A stretch of DNA of 64,000 bases from positions 310,001-374,000 of the forward strand of contig NZ_BAABRU010000003.1 of the NCBI RefSeq assembly GCF_039545135.1. Direction: 5' to 3'. The position numbers and the translations under genes are program-made. This document shows, one piece after another, positions 24,727 through 33,171 of the stretch. A model generated the notes under the pieces. The model did not search any database. It saw only the letters and a list, made by a program, of their open reading frames with translations, and was not told the DNA's origin. The stretch comes from Herpetosiphon gulosus. Its GTDB lineage: Bacteria > Chloroflexota > Chloroflexia > Chloroflexales > Herpetosiphonaceae. Each line of letters starts with the position of its first letter. Position 1 is the stretch's first letter.

Positions 24727-27081
24727 ATGAGAAAGCATAGTTGGTTCACCATCATCGCGTTGCTCAGCCTCTTGTGGGTTTTGCCAGCGCCTGCCCAATC
24801 ACAAGACGACAAGCCCAAAGTCGTCATTACCCACCAAGTCGTTACCGAAAAGAACGCCTTGAGTGTCGAGGCCTATTTTAGCGTTCGCTATAACGATGGT
24901 CGCGCGGTTCCGGTCAACGAGATCTCCTCAACTGTGCTTGATCTCAAAAATGGTGAACCACCTGTCCAAGCCGTGCCCCAAGATCCCACCACACCAATCA
25001 AAATTGCCTTGGTCATGGATCAAAGTGGCAGTATGAATCCATTCATCGAGGAAGTTAAACGAGCAGCCAACCAAGCCATCGATCAAGCCCCTGCCAATGC
25101 TAAGCTGGCGGTTTTTACCTTCACCCGCATGAACAGTGTTGATGTGTATTTGCCGGCTTTAGATTTTACCGACGATCGCAACGCGGTTAAGGATTATATC
25201 AACCAGAATTATCGCTCTGAGCCAGGCGGCGAAACTTGTCTCTATACTGCCGCCCACCAAGCGACTGATTTCTTATTAAATACGCTCAAGCCAGAAGAAC
25301 GGCGAGCGATCATTCTCTTTACTGATGGTAAAGATGAAGATATTAATGGTAATCAGTGCAGCGATAAAAGCGTGATCGATGTGACAACCAAAGCCGGCCC
25401 AACCCAAGGCACCAAAACTCCAATTTATACAATTGGGCTGTGTTCAGCCGATTGTGCCCGAATCCAGCCAGAATTCCTGCGCCAAATTTCAGACAATACC
25501 CAAGCTATCTCAGTGGTTGGCCCACGTGACCAAATGTCATCAGCATTTATCCTGATTATGGATAGCATCAAGAACCAAAAATATACGAGCGGTTTCTTAC
25601 GGCCCTGCGTTGAAACTCAAGTAACTCTAGAGGTTCAATTGATCAGCGGCGATACAATCGCTGGGATTATTCCAATCGGCGCACATAAATGCTACAACCC
25701 AACCGTGAGCGAGGCCAAAATCGCCAACCTCAACCCATTGCCTGAAAAACAAAAATACTCATTCAATTTCACCACTACCAATACCAGCCCCGTTAATATG
25801 GTTGGGGTGGAGTTGCAAGTGCTTGGCCCAAGCCAAACCTTGGTTTATACTGAGCCGATCGCGGTCAGTATTTCACCCCAAGAAACTAAAACTATTCCGA
25901 TGGAAATGAGCGATACCAAGCTGACCGTAGCCGGCAACTATACCTTGCATGTGCTGGGCTATAGCAGCGATGGCTTTACCTTCCGCATTGGCAACCCCAG
26001 CGAACGTAGCGAAATTTTGGCAACCCAAGCCTTTGCCCACTCGCCGATTCCAATTACCTTTGAAATTCGCTCAAATCCAGTCGTCGATTATGAAACCAAT
26101 ACTATTCGGATCGATGATGTCGAAATTACCGATGAGCAAAACATCATCGACCCTAAATTTACCTACTATAAAGTCCGGTTGTTCCGCGAAGATATACAAC
26201 TTTTCGAATCAGAGCGGATTCAGCTTGACCCAACTAATCCTAAAATTGCAATTCCATTAGCTGATATTCCTCAAGAGTTGATTCCAACTGAGCAACAGAG
26301 CCAACTCAATTTACAGATTATCTTAGAAACCTCGAATATTCGGCCAATTGAATCGCCGTTCAAGAGTTTCTTGTTCCCAGTCAAACCCAAAGAGCCATTC
26401 CTCAAACGCTATGGGGTTTATGTGTTGATTGCCTTGGTGGTGATTGCCATCGCGGCAGGTTTCTGGTATCTCTGGCGCAATCGCAAGCCCAAAGCTGGCA
26501 ATGTGCCAATGCCGTATAACCCACCAACTCAAGCCTTCAATCGAATCGATTTGCCAGGCGTAAACCCAGCTTCGCGCCAAAATGCCAATGTGCCGCAACA
26601 ACCGCAGCAACAATCGGCGGTTCGACCAGCCCCGCATTCGGCAGTTAATCAACCAAGTCGGCCCCAAAGCCCGGCCTCAAATGCCAATGCCAGCATTCCA
26701 ACTGCCCATTTCGATGGTGGCATGCCCGACAATGGCGCAACCATGATTTATAACCCATCGCCAGTCGCCAGCCGCCAGCAACAATTGCATGTGCGTGTGG
26801 TGCAAACACCTGATCCGAGCCAGATTCAAAATAAAACGATCACGATGTTTCCATGTACCATCGGGCGCAGCGAAGCCAGCGTAATCGTCACTGGTGATAA
26901 ATTGCTCTCACGGCAGCATGTCGAAATCAGCTTGATCGGTGGGCAATTCTATGTGGCCGATTTGAGCAAGAATGGCTTGTTTATCAATGAGCAACGCCAG
27001 CAAGCCAATACGCCAATTCAATTGCGCTTGCCCACAACCATTCGACTGGGCCAAGATACCTATATTGAGCTAAGTCAATAG
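24727..27081 (+). CDS. Secreted vWA domain, single membrane segment, cytoplasmic FHA domain protein
   Basis: 784 residues. Signal peptide 1-25 (ends PAPAQS). vWA domain from about 90: DQSGS at 98-102 and TDGKDED at 199-205 give most of the MIDAS metal site. Then beta-sandwich-like extracellular repeats to about 555. One membrane segment about 563-585 (YVLIALVVIAIAAGFWYLW) with a basic flank. A Pro/Gln/Asn-rich cytoplasmic linker (about 590-690) leads to a canonical FHA domain: GR at 713-714, LLSRQHVEI, DLSKNGLFIN. So the protein can bind something outside by vWA and read a phosphothreonine inside. ATG at 24727 chosen over a GTG three codons earlier. It may link an outside event or a wall structure to the FHA/pseudokinase branch of the locus; that link is inference. 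Confidence 0.9.
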   Translation: MRKHSWFTIIALLSLLWVLPAPAQSQDDKPKVVITHQVVTEKNALSVEAYFSVRYNDGRAVPVNEISSTVLDLKNGEPPVQAVPQDPTTPIKIALVMDQSGSMNPFIEEVKRAANQAIDQAPANAKLAVFTFTRMNSVDVYLPALDFTDDRNAVKDYINQNYRSEPGGETCLYTAAHQATDFLLNTLKPEERRAIILFTDGKDEDINGNQCSDKSVIDVTTKAGPTQGTKTPIYTIGLCSADCARIQPEFLRQISDNTQAISVVGPRDQMSSAFILIMDSIKNQKYTSGFLRPCVETQVTLEVQLISGDTIAGIIPIGAHKCYNPTVSEAKIANLNPLPEKQKYSFNFTTTNTSPVNMVGVELQVLGPSQTLVYTEPIAVSISPQETKTIPMEMSDTKLTVAGNYTLHVLGYSSDGFTFRIGNPSERSEILATQAFAHSPIPITFEIRSNPVVDYETNTIRIDDVEITDEQNIIDPKFTYYKVRLFREDIQLFESERIQLDPTNPKIAIPLADIPQELIPTEQQSQLNLQIILETSNIRPIESPFKSFLFPVKPKEPFLKRYGVYVLIALVVIAIAAGFWYLWRNRKPKAGNVPMPYNPPTQAFNRIDLPGVNPASRQNANVPQQPQQQSAVRPAPHSAVNQPSRPQSPASNANASIPTAHFDGGMPDNGATMIYNPSPVASRQQQLHVRVVQTPDPSQIQNKTITMFPCTIGRSEASVIVTGDKLLSRQHVEISLIGGQFYVADLSKNGLFINEQRQQANTPIQLRLPTTIRLGQDTYIELSQ

Positions 27082-27103
27082 CAGTGGCCAATTTCAGCAA
27101 CGA

Positions 27104-27128
27104 GGGTAGCAGCAATGCTACCCTTTTT
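27104..27128 (+). terminator. Rho-independent terminator after the vWA-FHA gene
   Basis: GGGTAGCA / TGCTACCC arms, 4-base loop, then TTTTTGTTTG. Marks the right end of the type VII locus. Confidence 0.85.
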
Positions 27129-27181
27129 GTTTGTAATCAAAACCAACACTGAGCAGTGGTGACAGCGCAGCCGAGGCTTTA

Positions 27182-27190
27182 TGCTATACT
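27182..27190 (+). promoter_or_regulatory. Extended -10 promoter of the 2-oxoacid dehydrogenase operon
   Basis: TGCTATACT, an extended -10 with a poor -35, about 140 bases before the first gene. Confidence 0.45.
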
Positions 27191-27245
27191 TGTCATATAG
27201 GCCGTGTCAACGAGGACAACGCCAGTTTTTCCTTGCTTGCCCTTG

Positions 27246-27270
27246 CCTCGGTCGCCATACCGGGGTTTTT
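27246..27270 (+). promoter_or_regulatory. Possible attenuator hairpin in the leader of the dehydrogenase operon
   Basis: CCTCGG and CCGGGG can form a 6-bp stem with one G-U pair, followed directly by TTTTT. It lies between the promoter and the start codon. Confidence 0.3.
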
Positions 27271-27327
27271 AACTTAACAGGGTTCGATGGACGAACAAAG
27301 TAATCCTTCATATGAGGAGTTGCCTTC

Positions 27328-28302
27328 ATGGAGCAAGAACGCGATCAAACGCGGTTGTTAGCGATGTATCACACGATGGTTTTGGCTCGTTCGCTTGATG
27401 AGCGAATGTGGCAATTGAATCGTCAAGGCAAAGCCCCTTTTGTTATTTCCTGCCAAGGTCATGAGGCTGCTCAAGTAGGCGCAGCCTTTGCAATGCGCCC
27501 AAAACACGATTGGATTGTGCCTTACTATCGTGATTTAGCAATGATGTTGGCCATGGGAATGACCCCGCGCGAGGTGATGCTCGGCTTGTTGGCGAAAGCC
27601 GAAGATCCTAGCAGTGGTGGCCGTCAGATGCCCGCTCACTATAGCCATCGTGCTTTGAATATTGTTTCGCACTCATCACCAACTGGCACCCAAGTGCCGC
27701 ATGCCGTCGGTGTCGCTATGGGCGCACAAATGCGCGGCGATGATATTGTAGTTTGGACAGCGTTTGGCGAAGGTACATCATCACAAGGCGATGTCCACGA
27801 AGCCATGAACTTGGCGGGCGTGATGAAATTGCCAGTAATTTTCTTCTGCGAAAATAATGGCTATGCGATCTCCGTGCCCCAACACAAGCAAATGGGCGTG
27901 GAAAACGTCTCGGATCGCGGCCCAGGCTATGGGTTTCCTGGAATTACCGTTGATGGAACCAATGTGCTTGAGGTTTACGAAGCCATGACCGCCGCAGTCG
28001 AACGCGCCCGCCGTGGCGATGGCCCAACCTTAATCGAGGCCAAATGTGTGCGTTTGACCGCCCACTCCTCTGATGATAACGATCGCACCTATCGCTCACC
28101 CGAAGATATCAAGGCCATGCGCACCCGCGACCCAATCGCAAGCTTCGAGCATTTCTTGCGCGATGAAGGCATGCTCGACGATGCCAAGGTTGCGGCAATT
28201 CGCGCCGAAATTAAAGAAATTGTCAATGATGCAACAGCCTATGCTGAAGCAGCACCCTTGCCCGACCCCAGCACCGTGCGCAAATATGTGTTTGCCGAAT
28301 AA
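27328..28302 (+). CDS. 2-oxoacid dehydrogenase E1 component, alpha subunit (pyruvate or branched-chain type)
   Basis: Thiamine-diphosphate-dependent decarboxylation of a 2-oxoacid, with the beta subunit. 324 residues. Seen: QGHEAAQVGAAFAM, PYYRDLAMMLAMGM, GGRQMPAHYS, and the ThDP/metal motif GEGTSSQGDVHEAMNLAG with the closing CENNGYAIS. The phosphorylation-loop region reads RLTAHSSDDNDRTYRS, with the HSSDD pattern common in bacterial branched-chain and pyruvate enzymes. AGGAG lies 7-8 bases before the ATG. The substrate cannot be fixed from the sequence. First gene of E1alpha-E1beta-E2; no E3 gene is in the window. Confidence 0.95.
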   Translation: MEQERDQTRLLAMYHTMVLARSLDERMWQLNRQGKAPFVISCQGHEAAQVGAAFAMRPKHDWIVPYYRDLAMMLAMGMTPREVMLGLLAKAEDPSSGGRQMPAHYSHRALNIVSHSSPTGTQVPHAVGVAMGAQMRGDDIVVWTAFGEGTSSQGDVHEAMNLAGVMKLPVIFFCENNGYAISVPQHKQMGVENVSDRGPGYGFPGITVDGTNVLEVYEAMTAAVERARRGDGPTLIEAKCVRLTAHSSDDNDRTYRSPEDIKAMRTRDPIASFEHFLRDEGMLDDAKVAAIRAEIKEIVNDATAYAEAAPLPDPSTVRKYVFAE

Positions 28303-28351
28303 CCGTGCTTACAGGCAGTTTCGCTATTTATCATATGCATAGAGGTATCAG

Positions 28352-29335
28352 GTGGCAGAATTAAATCTCTTAGAAGCGATTAATCAGGCGCTCGACCAAG
28401 CTATGGCCAACGACGAGCGGGTCTATATTATTGGCGAAGATGTCGGTCAGCGTGGTGGGGTATTTCGGGTTACCGATGGTTTGCACGCCAAATATGGTAG
28501 CAAACGGGTGATCGACGCACCGCTGGCTGAATCAATTATTATTGGCTCTTCAATCGGCGCAGCAATGTATGGGATGCGCCCGATCGCCGAAATTCAATTT
28601 GCTGATTTTATCTTCCCAGCCTTCAACCAAATTATTAGCGAAGCCGCACGCATGCGCTATCGCTCAAATAATACATGGGAAGTGCCCTTAGTTATTCGCG
28701 CTCCCTATGGCGGCGGTATCCACGGGGCACTCTATCACTCGCAAAGTATCGAGGCCTTTTTCGCCCATATTCCAGGCCTCAAGGTGGTTGCGCCGTCAAC
28801 GCCCTATGATGCCAAGGCCATGCTGCTAGCAGCGATTGATGATCCCGATCCAGTGTTGTTTTTAGAGCATAAAAAATGCTATCGCTTGATCAAAGGCTAT
28901 GTGCCCGACGAGCACTATACCGTGCCAATTGGCAAGGCCGATATTGCCCGCGAAGGTAGCGATGTTTCGGTGATTACCTATGGCATGATGCGACATTACG
29001 CAGTTGAGGCCGCCGAAATGTTGGACAAGGAAGATATTAACGTCGAAGTCGTCGATTTGCGCTCGTTAGTGCCACTTGATCGCGAAACAATTCTCAATTC
29101 GGTTAAGAAAACCAGCAAAGTGTTGGTGCTCTACGAAGATAATTTGTTTGGTGGCTATGGTGCAGAAATTGCCGCAATCATCGCCCAAGATGGCTTTGAA
29201 TATCTTGATGCGCCAGTGCAACGCTTGGCAGGCTTGGATATTCCAGCCATGCCCTACAGCACACCGCTTGAAAATGAGTTCTTGCCAACTCCAAGCAAAA
29301 TTGCCGATACACTGCGCGATTTAGTCAATTATTAG
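28352..29335 (+). CDS. 2-oxoacid dehydrogenase E1 component, beta subunit
   Basis: 327 residues. GTG start (VAELNLLEAINQAL) preceded by a weak AGGTATCAGG; no better ATG in frame. Seen: the E-D motif IGEDVGQRGGVFRVT, DAPLAESIIIGSSIGAA, EIQFADFIFPAFNQI, RAPYGGGIHGALYHSQS, and the C-terminal domain EVVDLRSLVPLDRETI, all typical of the beta chain. Lies 49 bases after the alpha gene. Confidence 0.96.
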   Translation: MAELNLLEAINQALDQAMANDERVYIIGEDVGQRGGVFRVTDGLHAKYGSKRVIDAPLAESIIIGSSIGAAMYGMRPIAEIQFADFIFPAFNQIISEAARMRYRSNNTWEVPLVIRAPYGGGIHGALYHSQSIEAFFAHIPGLKVVAPSTPYDAKAMLLAAIDDPDPVLFLEHKKCYRLIKGYVPDEHYTVPIGKADIAREGSDVSVITYGMMRHYAVEAAEMLDKEDINVEVVDLRSLVPLDRETILNSVKKTSKVLVLYEDNLFGGYGAEIAAIIAQDGFEYLDAPVQRLAGLDIPAMPYSTPLENEFLPTPSKIADTLRDLVNY

Positions 29336-29340
29336 GTGGT

Positions 29341-29457
29341 TTGGTTCCCTCACCCCAGCCCCTCTCCCACTGCGGCGGGCGAGGGGAGCACTCCAAAGTG
29401 ATTCCTCTTCGCATGGCGTGCGAAGAGGGGGCTTGGAGATGAGGGAACTCAAAAATC
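29341..29457. repeat. GC-rich palindromic intergenic repeat inside the dehydrogenase operon
   Basis: CCCCAGCCCCTCTCCCACTG with GGCGAGGGG, then a second palindrome CCTCTTCGCA / TGCGAAGAGG. Related to the pair at 7753-7885. It sits between the E1beta and E2 genes, so the transcript would carry a strong hairpin there. Confidence 0.65.
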
Positions 29458-29488
29458 TTTAGTCATCGATACCATAGAAAGGACTGGG

Positions 29489-30808
29489 ATGTCCGTCGAA
29501 TTTAAGATGCCAAAGCTTGGTGAGAGTGTCACCGAGGGCACAGTTGGGCGCTGGCTCAAGCAACCAGGCGAGAGCCTTGAACTCTATGAGCCAATGCTCG
29601 AAGTTACCACCGATAAAGTCGATACCGAAATTCCTTCGCCAGTCAATGGGCGCTTGCTCGAAATTCGGGTCAACGAGGGCGATACCGTGCCAGTTGGTAC
29701 GGTCATCGCGGTCTTGGAAGATAGTAGTAGCACTACGGTTGCCGCCGTTGCCGCGACTGCCACGCCTGCCGTTACTACCCAAACAAGCAGCAATAACGGC
29801 GGTGGCAATAGCTTTATGTCACCAGTCGTCGCTCGTTTGGTTAGCCAGCATAACCTCGATATTAAACAAATTGCTGGCACTGGCAAAGATGGCCGCGTGA
29901 CTAAGCAAGATGTTGAGCGCTTCGTGGCGCAGCGTGATGCTGCCAAACCAGCACCGATGCCAATGCCAACGCCAACCGCGCCAACCCCAGCGCCGATGCC
30001 GGTAATCAAACCAAGCTCAACCCCAGCGCCAATGCCAACGATTACTGGCAGTTTGCTGGCCAAACCAGTGGCTTATACTCCACCAGCCATGCCAGCCGCG
30101 CCGAGCATCGAGCCATTTGTTGGTGATGAATTGCAACCGTTGAGCGGCATGCGGCGGGCAATCGCTGAGCATATGGTGCGATCAAAGGCAACCTCGCCGC
30201 ACGTTACCACGGTGATGGAAGTCGATCTCAGCACGATCATCGCTCATCGCGACCAGTACAAAGCCGATTTCGAGCGTCAAGGGGTTAAATTAACCTTTAC
30301 ACCGTATTTTGTGCAGGCAACTGTGGCAGGCCTGCGGGCAGTGCCAATTGTCAATGCTACCTATACCGATGAAGGCATTTTGCTGCATAAATCGGTTAAC
30401 GTTGGCATGGCAGTGGCCATTCCCGATGGTTTGATCGTGCCAGTACTGCATAACGTCGATGAAAAGAGCTTGCTGGGGCTTTCGCGCACAGTCAACGATT
30501 TGGCCGAACGCGCCCGCACGCGCCGTCTAACCGCCGATGAAGTTAAAGATGGTACGTTTACCATCACCAACCACGGTGTAAGTGGCTCGTTATTTGCCAT
30601 GCCCATCATCAATCAGCCTCAATCGGGCATTTTGGGAATTGGCGCAATTCAAAAGCGGCCGGTGGTCATGACGATCAACGGAGCCGATGCAATCGCGATT
30701 CGGCCAATGTGCTACCTCAGTTTTACGTTTGATCATCGCTTGATCGACGGCGCAACCGCCGATAAATTCTTGGCAACTGTCAAGCAACAGCTTGAGCAAT
30801 TTGCCTAA
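29489..30808 (+). CDS. Dihydrolipoamide acyltransferase (E2) of the 2-oxoacid dehydrogenase complex
   Basis: 439 residues. One lipoyl domain (1-75; Lys43 in TTDKVDTEIP), an Ala/Thr-rich linker, a peripheral-subunit-binding domain (about 108-145, SPVVARLVSQHNLD and DGRVTKQDVERF), a Pro/Ala/Met/Thr linker, and a catalytic acyltransferase domain (about 210-439) with FDHRLIDGA (His416, Asp420). Start: AAAGGACTGGG then ATG. It takes the acyl group from E1 onto lipoate and passes it to CoA. Confidence 0.96.
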   Translation: MSVEFKMPKLGESVTEGTVGRWLKQPGESLELYEPMLEVTTDKVDTEIPSPVNGRLLEIRVNEGDTVPVGTVIAVLEDSSSTTVAAVAATATPAVTTQTSSNNGGGNSFMSPVVARLVSQHNLDIKQIAGTGKDGRVTKQDVERFVAQRDAAKPAPMPMPTPTAPTPAPMPVIKPSSTPAPMPTITGSLLAKPVAYTPPAMPAAPSIEPFVGDELQPLSGMRRAIAEHMVRSKATSPHVTTVMEVDLSTIIAHRDQYKADFERQGVKLTFTPYFVQATVAGLRAVPIVNATYTDEGILLHKSVNVGMAVAIPDGLIVPVLHNVDEKSLLGLSRTVNDLAERARTRRLTADEVKDGTFTITNHGVSGSLFAMPIINQPQSGILGIGAIQKRPVVMTINGADAIAIRPMCYLSFTFDHRLIDGATADKFLATVKQQLEQFA

Positions 30809-30824
30809 AACTCAAGTCAACAAG

Positions 30825-30857
30825 CCCCCTTGCTGATCACAATCAGTGAGGGGTTTT
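30825..30857 (+). terminator. Terminator of the 2-oxoacid dehydrogenase operon
   Basis: CCCCTTGCTGAT / ATCAGTGAGGGG stem (two wobble pairs), 4-base loop, then TTTTGTTT. Confidence 0.8.
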
Positions 30858-31003
30858 GTTTAATTTGCTACCTCAACTTATTTTTTATCCAGTGAACTAG
30901 GCTGTTCCCACTAATTCCCAACCTTTGTGAGTTTCGTGTTCTTCGCGGTTAAAAATCATGATCGTAATCGCGCATAATACCGCCGATGGCCTGCAAAAAA
31001 TCA

Positions 31004-31032
31004 TTTACAGTCGGTAGTAATCCTGCTATGAT
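31004..31032 (+). promoter_or_regulatory. Promoter of the small HhH protein gene
   Basis: TTTACA (-35), 17-bp spacer, TATGAT (-10), with TGC before the -10. Confidence 0.65.
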
Positions 31033-31068
31033 AGCCGCGATACGCCTTTCATTAGGGGGATTCTGATC

Positions 31069-31284
31069 ATGGCCGATCTCTCAGCCTTCCTTGACAAAGC
31101 CTTCGAAAACTCCAGCTTCGAGGAACTCGCCGATGCTCCAGTCGATGCCCTCGCCGGAATTAGCAAAAGCGATGCTGAAGCCCTCAAACAAGCCCTTGGG
31201 ATCAAAACAATTCGTCAGTTGGCCGAACATAAAGTCATCTTGATCGCCCAAGCAATTGCAGGTCTGGCTGCCTCAAAGAAATAG
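31069..31284 (+). CDS. Small helix-hairpin-helix-type protein
   Basis: 71 residues. The core APVDALAGISKSDAEALKQA followed by LGIKTIRQLAEHKVI matches a helix-hairpin-helix fold (l-x-G-I-x(3)-A-x(2)-L-x-x-x-G-I-x-T-I-x-x-L). Such domains bind DNA or act as small protein-protein modules. Has its own promoter and terminator, so it is a one-gene unit. AGGGGG precedes the ATG by 7-8 bases. Exact role unknown. Confidence 0.75.
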   Translation: MADLSAFLDKAFENSSFEELADAPVDALAGISKSDAEALKQALGIKTIRQLAEHKVILIAQAIAGLAASKK

Positions 31285-31321
31285 GCTGGTCGCTCGTATC
31301 AACAAAAATTGTTTAACCAAA

Positions 31322-31357
31322 AATGCAGGATGCCGCGCTAAAGCAACATCCTGCATT
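31322..31357. terminator. Terminator between the HhH gene and the convergent TetR gene
   Basis: 11-bp arms AATGCAGGATG / CATCCTGCATT; A/T-rich on both sides, so it can serve both strands. Confidence 0.75.
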
Positions 31358-31375
31358 CGTTATTAACGTTGATGT

Positions 31376-31960
31376 TTAGCGCACCAACAAACCGTTGATC
31401 ATCAATACCCAAACTGCGTCGAATTCTGCCGCTAGGCTTGGTTCGCTCCAAGCTGCCACAAACAGCGGGTTGTGAAAACGAGCCGTCGCATGCCAAATTG
31501 CGGTTGCCGTCGCATGGGCATCATTCACCACAAACTCAGCATTGGCAACACCTTCATGCACTAAACGCTCAATCTGCTCGATCATATGCGCTACATGTTG
31601 ATCAGTCACCGATCGCAGCCCTTGTACTAAGCCACTATAGGTGGCAAAAAGCTGCGGATCTTGGCTGGCTCGCTGTTGTTTGGTGTGCATCAAACATTCT
31701 AGCCAAGCCCGTAATTTGGCTACGCTGCGATCTTGGCGTTGTAGCACTTCATCCAACGGCGCTGAAATTTCGGCTAGCCAGCGTTCAGCAACTGCATCGA
31801 GCAAGGCTGATTTGCTAGCAAAATGGCGATACACACTACCATGGCTCACTCCCAGTTCACGGGCAACATCAACCACTGTGGCTTTATTCGGCCCATAGCG
31901 CCGCAACACATCAACAGTAGCATTCAAAATTCGTTCGGAAGTCAGCGTTTCAGCGTGCAT
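31376..31960 (-). CDS. TetR family transcriptional regulator
   Basis: 194 residues. N-terminal helix-turn-helix: LTSERILNATVDVLRRYG, ATVVDVARELGVSHGSVYRH, FASKSALLDAVAERWL. The C-terminal ligand domain is typical in size and helical. It lies 66 bases downstream of the aldo/keto reductase gene on the same strand, so both are probably one transcript. A perfect palindrome at 33075-33100 overlapping the reductase promoter is the natural candidate operator, making this a self-controlled unit. The ligand is unknown. Confidence 0.9.
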   Translation of the reverse strand: MHAETLTSERILNATVDVLRRYGPNKATVVDVARELGVSHGSVYRHFASKSALLDAVAERWLAEISAPLDEVLQRQDRSVAKLRAWLECLMHTKQQRASQDPQLFATYSGLVQGLRSVTDQHVAHMIEQIERLVHEGVANAEFVVNDAHATATAIWHATARFHNPLFVAAWSEPSLAAEFDAVWVLMINGLLVR

Positions 31961-32026
31961 AGTTGGTCTTCCTGTAGCAAAGCGATTTGCACCATTTTAA
32001 GCGATTAGCGCTGCATCGCAAGTGCT

Positions 32027-33022
32027 TTAGCGTTCGCTATCCAAATGTTGCATCAAATAGGCATTGTAGCGTTCGCCAGCCGCCGAGCCCTTGGGAATCG
32101 TCCGCTCAATTGTGCCCAATTCATCAGCATTTAAATTAATTTCAAGGCTAGCCAATGAATCGTGCAGTTGATGCAAACGACGTGCCCCGAATAATGGAAT
32201 AATATCGGCTCCTTGAGCCACGACCCAAGCACTGGCAATTTGGGCAATACTTGCACCCTTGGCATCGGCAATTGTTTGCAACGTCGCAACGAGGCTCAAA
32301 TTATGATCAAGGTTCTCGCCAGTAAAGCGTGGGCCATGGGCACGAAAATCTGAGCCAGCCAAAACCCGTTCTTTCGACCAAGCACCACTCAGCAAGCCAC
32401 GCGAAAGCACCCCATAGGCGGTAATGCCGATGCCTAATTCACGGCAGGCAGGCAAAATTTCGGCCTCAATGCCACGCGACATCAAGGAATATTCAATTTG
32501 CAAATCGACAATTGAATGCACTGCCGCCGCTCGACGAATCGTTTCAACCCCAACTTCCGATAAACCGATATGGCGCACATAGCCTTTTTCAACCATCTCG
32601 GCAATCGCCCCAATTGTTTCTTCAATTGGCACATTGGGGTCAAGCCGCGAAGGTCGATAAATATCAATGTAATCGGTATTCAAGCGGGTAAGGCTGTGAT
32701 ATAAGAAATTTTTAACCGCAGCGGGCCGGGCATCATAGCCAAGCCACGCACCATCAGGGCTGCGCAATGCCCCAAACTTGACGCTCAAAACAACATCGGA
32801 GCGTGAACGCTCGCGCAAGGCTTCGCTAAGCAATAATTCGTTATGGCCCATCCCATAGAAATCGCCAGTATCTAGCAAATTAACCCCAGCATCAAGCGCT
32901 GAATGAATCGTCGCGATGCTCTCGGCGCGATCTGAAGGCCCATACATCCCCGACATGGCCATACAACCCAAGCCCGCTGCCGACACCACCAAACCATCAC
33001 GACCCAATTGACGCTTTTGCAT
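32027..33022 (-). CDS. Aldo/keto reductase
   Basis: 331 residues, NADPH-dependent oxidoreductase with TIM-barrel fold. Seen: LGRDGLVVSAAGLGCMAMSG, LLDTGDFYGMGHNE (Asp and Tyr of the catalytic tetrad), LSVKFGAL (Lys). The usual catalytic His motif (HRxD) reads PSRLDPNVPIEETIGA, so His is replaced by Ser, a variant that occurs in part of the family. Also GLSEVGVETIRRA and the cofactor end LFGARRLHQLHDSL. ATG chosen at 33022 (GGAG 8 bases upstream) instead of GTG two codons earlier. Confidence 0.94.
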   Translation of the reverse strand: MQKRQLGRDGLVVSAAGLGCMAMSGMYGPSDRAESIATIHSALDAGVNLLDTGDFYGMGHNELLLSEALRERSRSDVVLSVKFGALRSPDGAWLGYDARPAAVKNFLYHSLTRLNTDYIDIYRPSRLDPNVPIEETIGAIAEMVEKGYVRHIGLSEVGVETIRRAAAVHSIVDLQIEYSLMSRGIEAEILPACRELGIGITAYGVLSRGLLSGAWSKERVLAGSDFRAHGPRFTGENLDHNLSLVATLQTIADAKGASIAQIASAWVVAQGADIIPLFGARRLHQLHDSLASLEINLNADELGTIERTIPKGSAAGERYNAYLMQHLDSER

Positions 33023-33060
33023 GATCACAACTCCATCATCATAAATCAGTAACTAGTTGA

Positions 33061-33089
33061 AGTATAAATTATCAAATGACAGATGTCAA
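33061..33089 (-). promoter_or_regulatory. Promoter of the aldo/keto reductase-TetR unit
   Basis: TTGACA (-35, perfect), 17-bp spacer, TATACT (-10) on the minus strand. The -35 lies in the middle of the palindrome at 33075-33100. Confidence 0.8.
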
Positions 33090-33100
33090 TATCTGTCATT
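33075..33100. promoter_or_regulatory. Probable TetR-type operator
   Basis: Perfect inverted repeat AATGACAGAT / ATCTGTCATT with a 6-base centre. It covers the -35 of the reductase promoter, the usual place for a TetR repressor to block transcription. Confidence 0.75.
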
Positions 33101-33171
33101 ACATTTTCGTAAGCTATTTTTGGCTATGCTATGATGAGCAAGGATTCTTGTGGATTGTGGTGAGGCATGTG

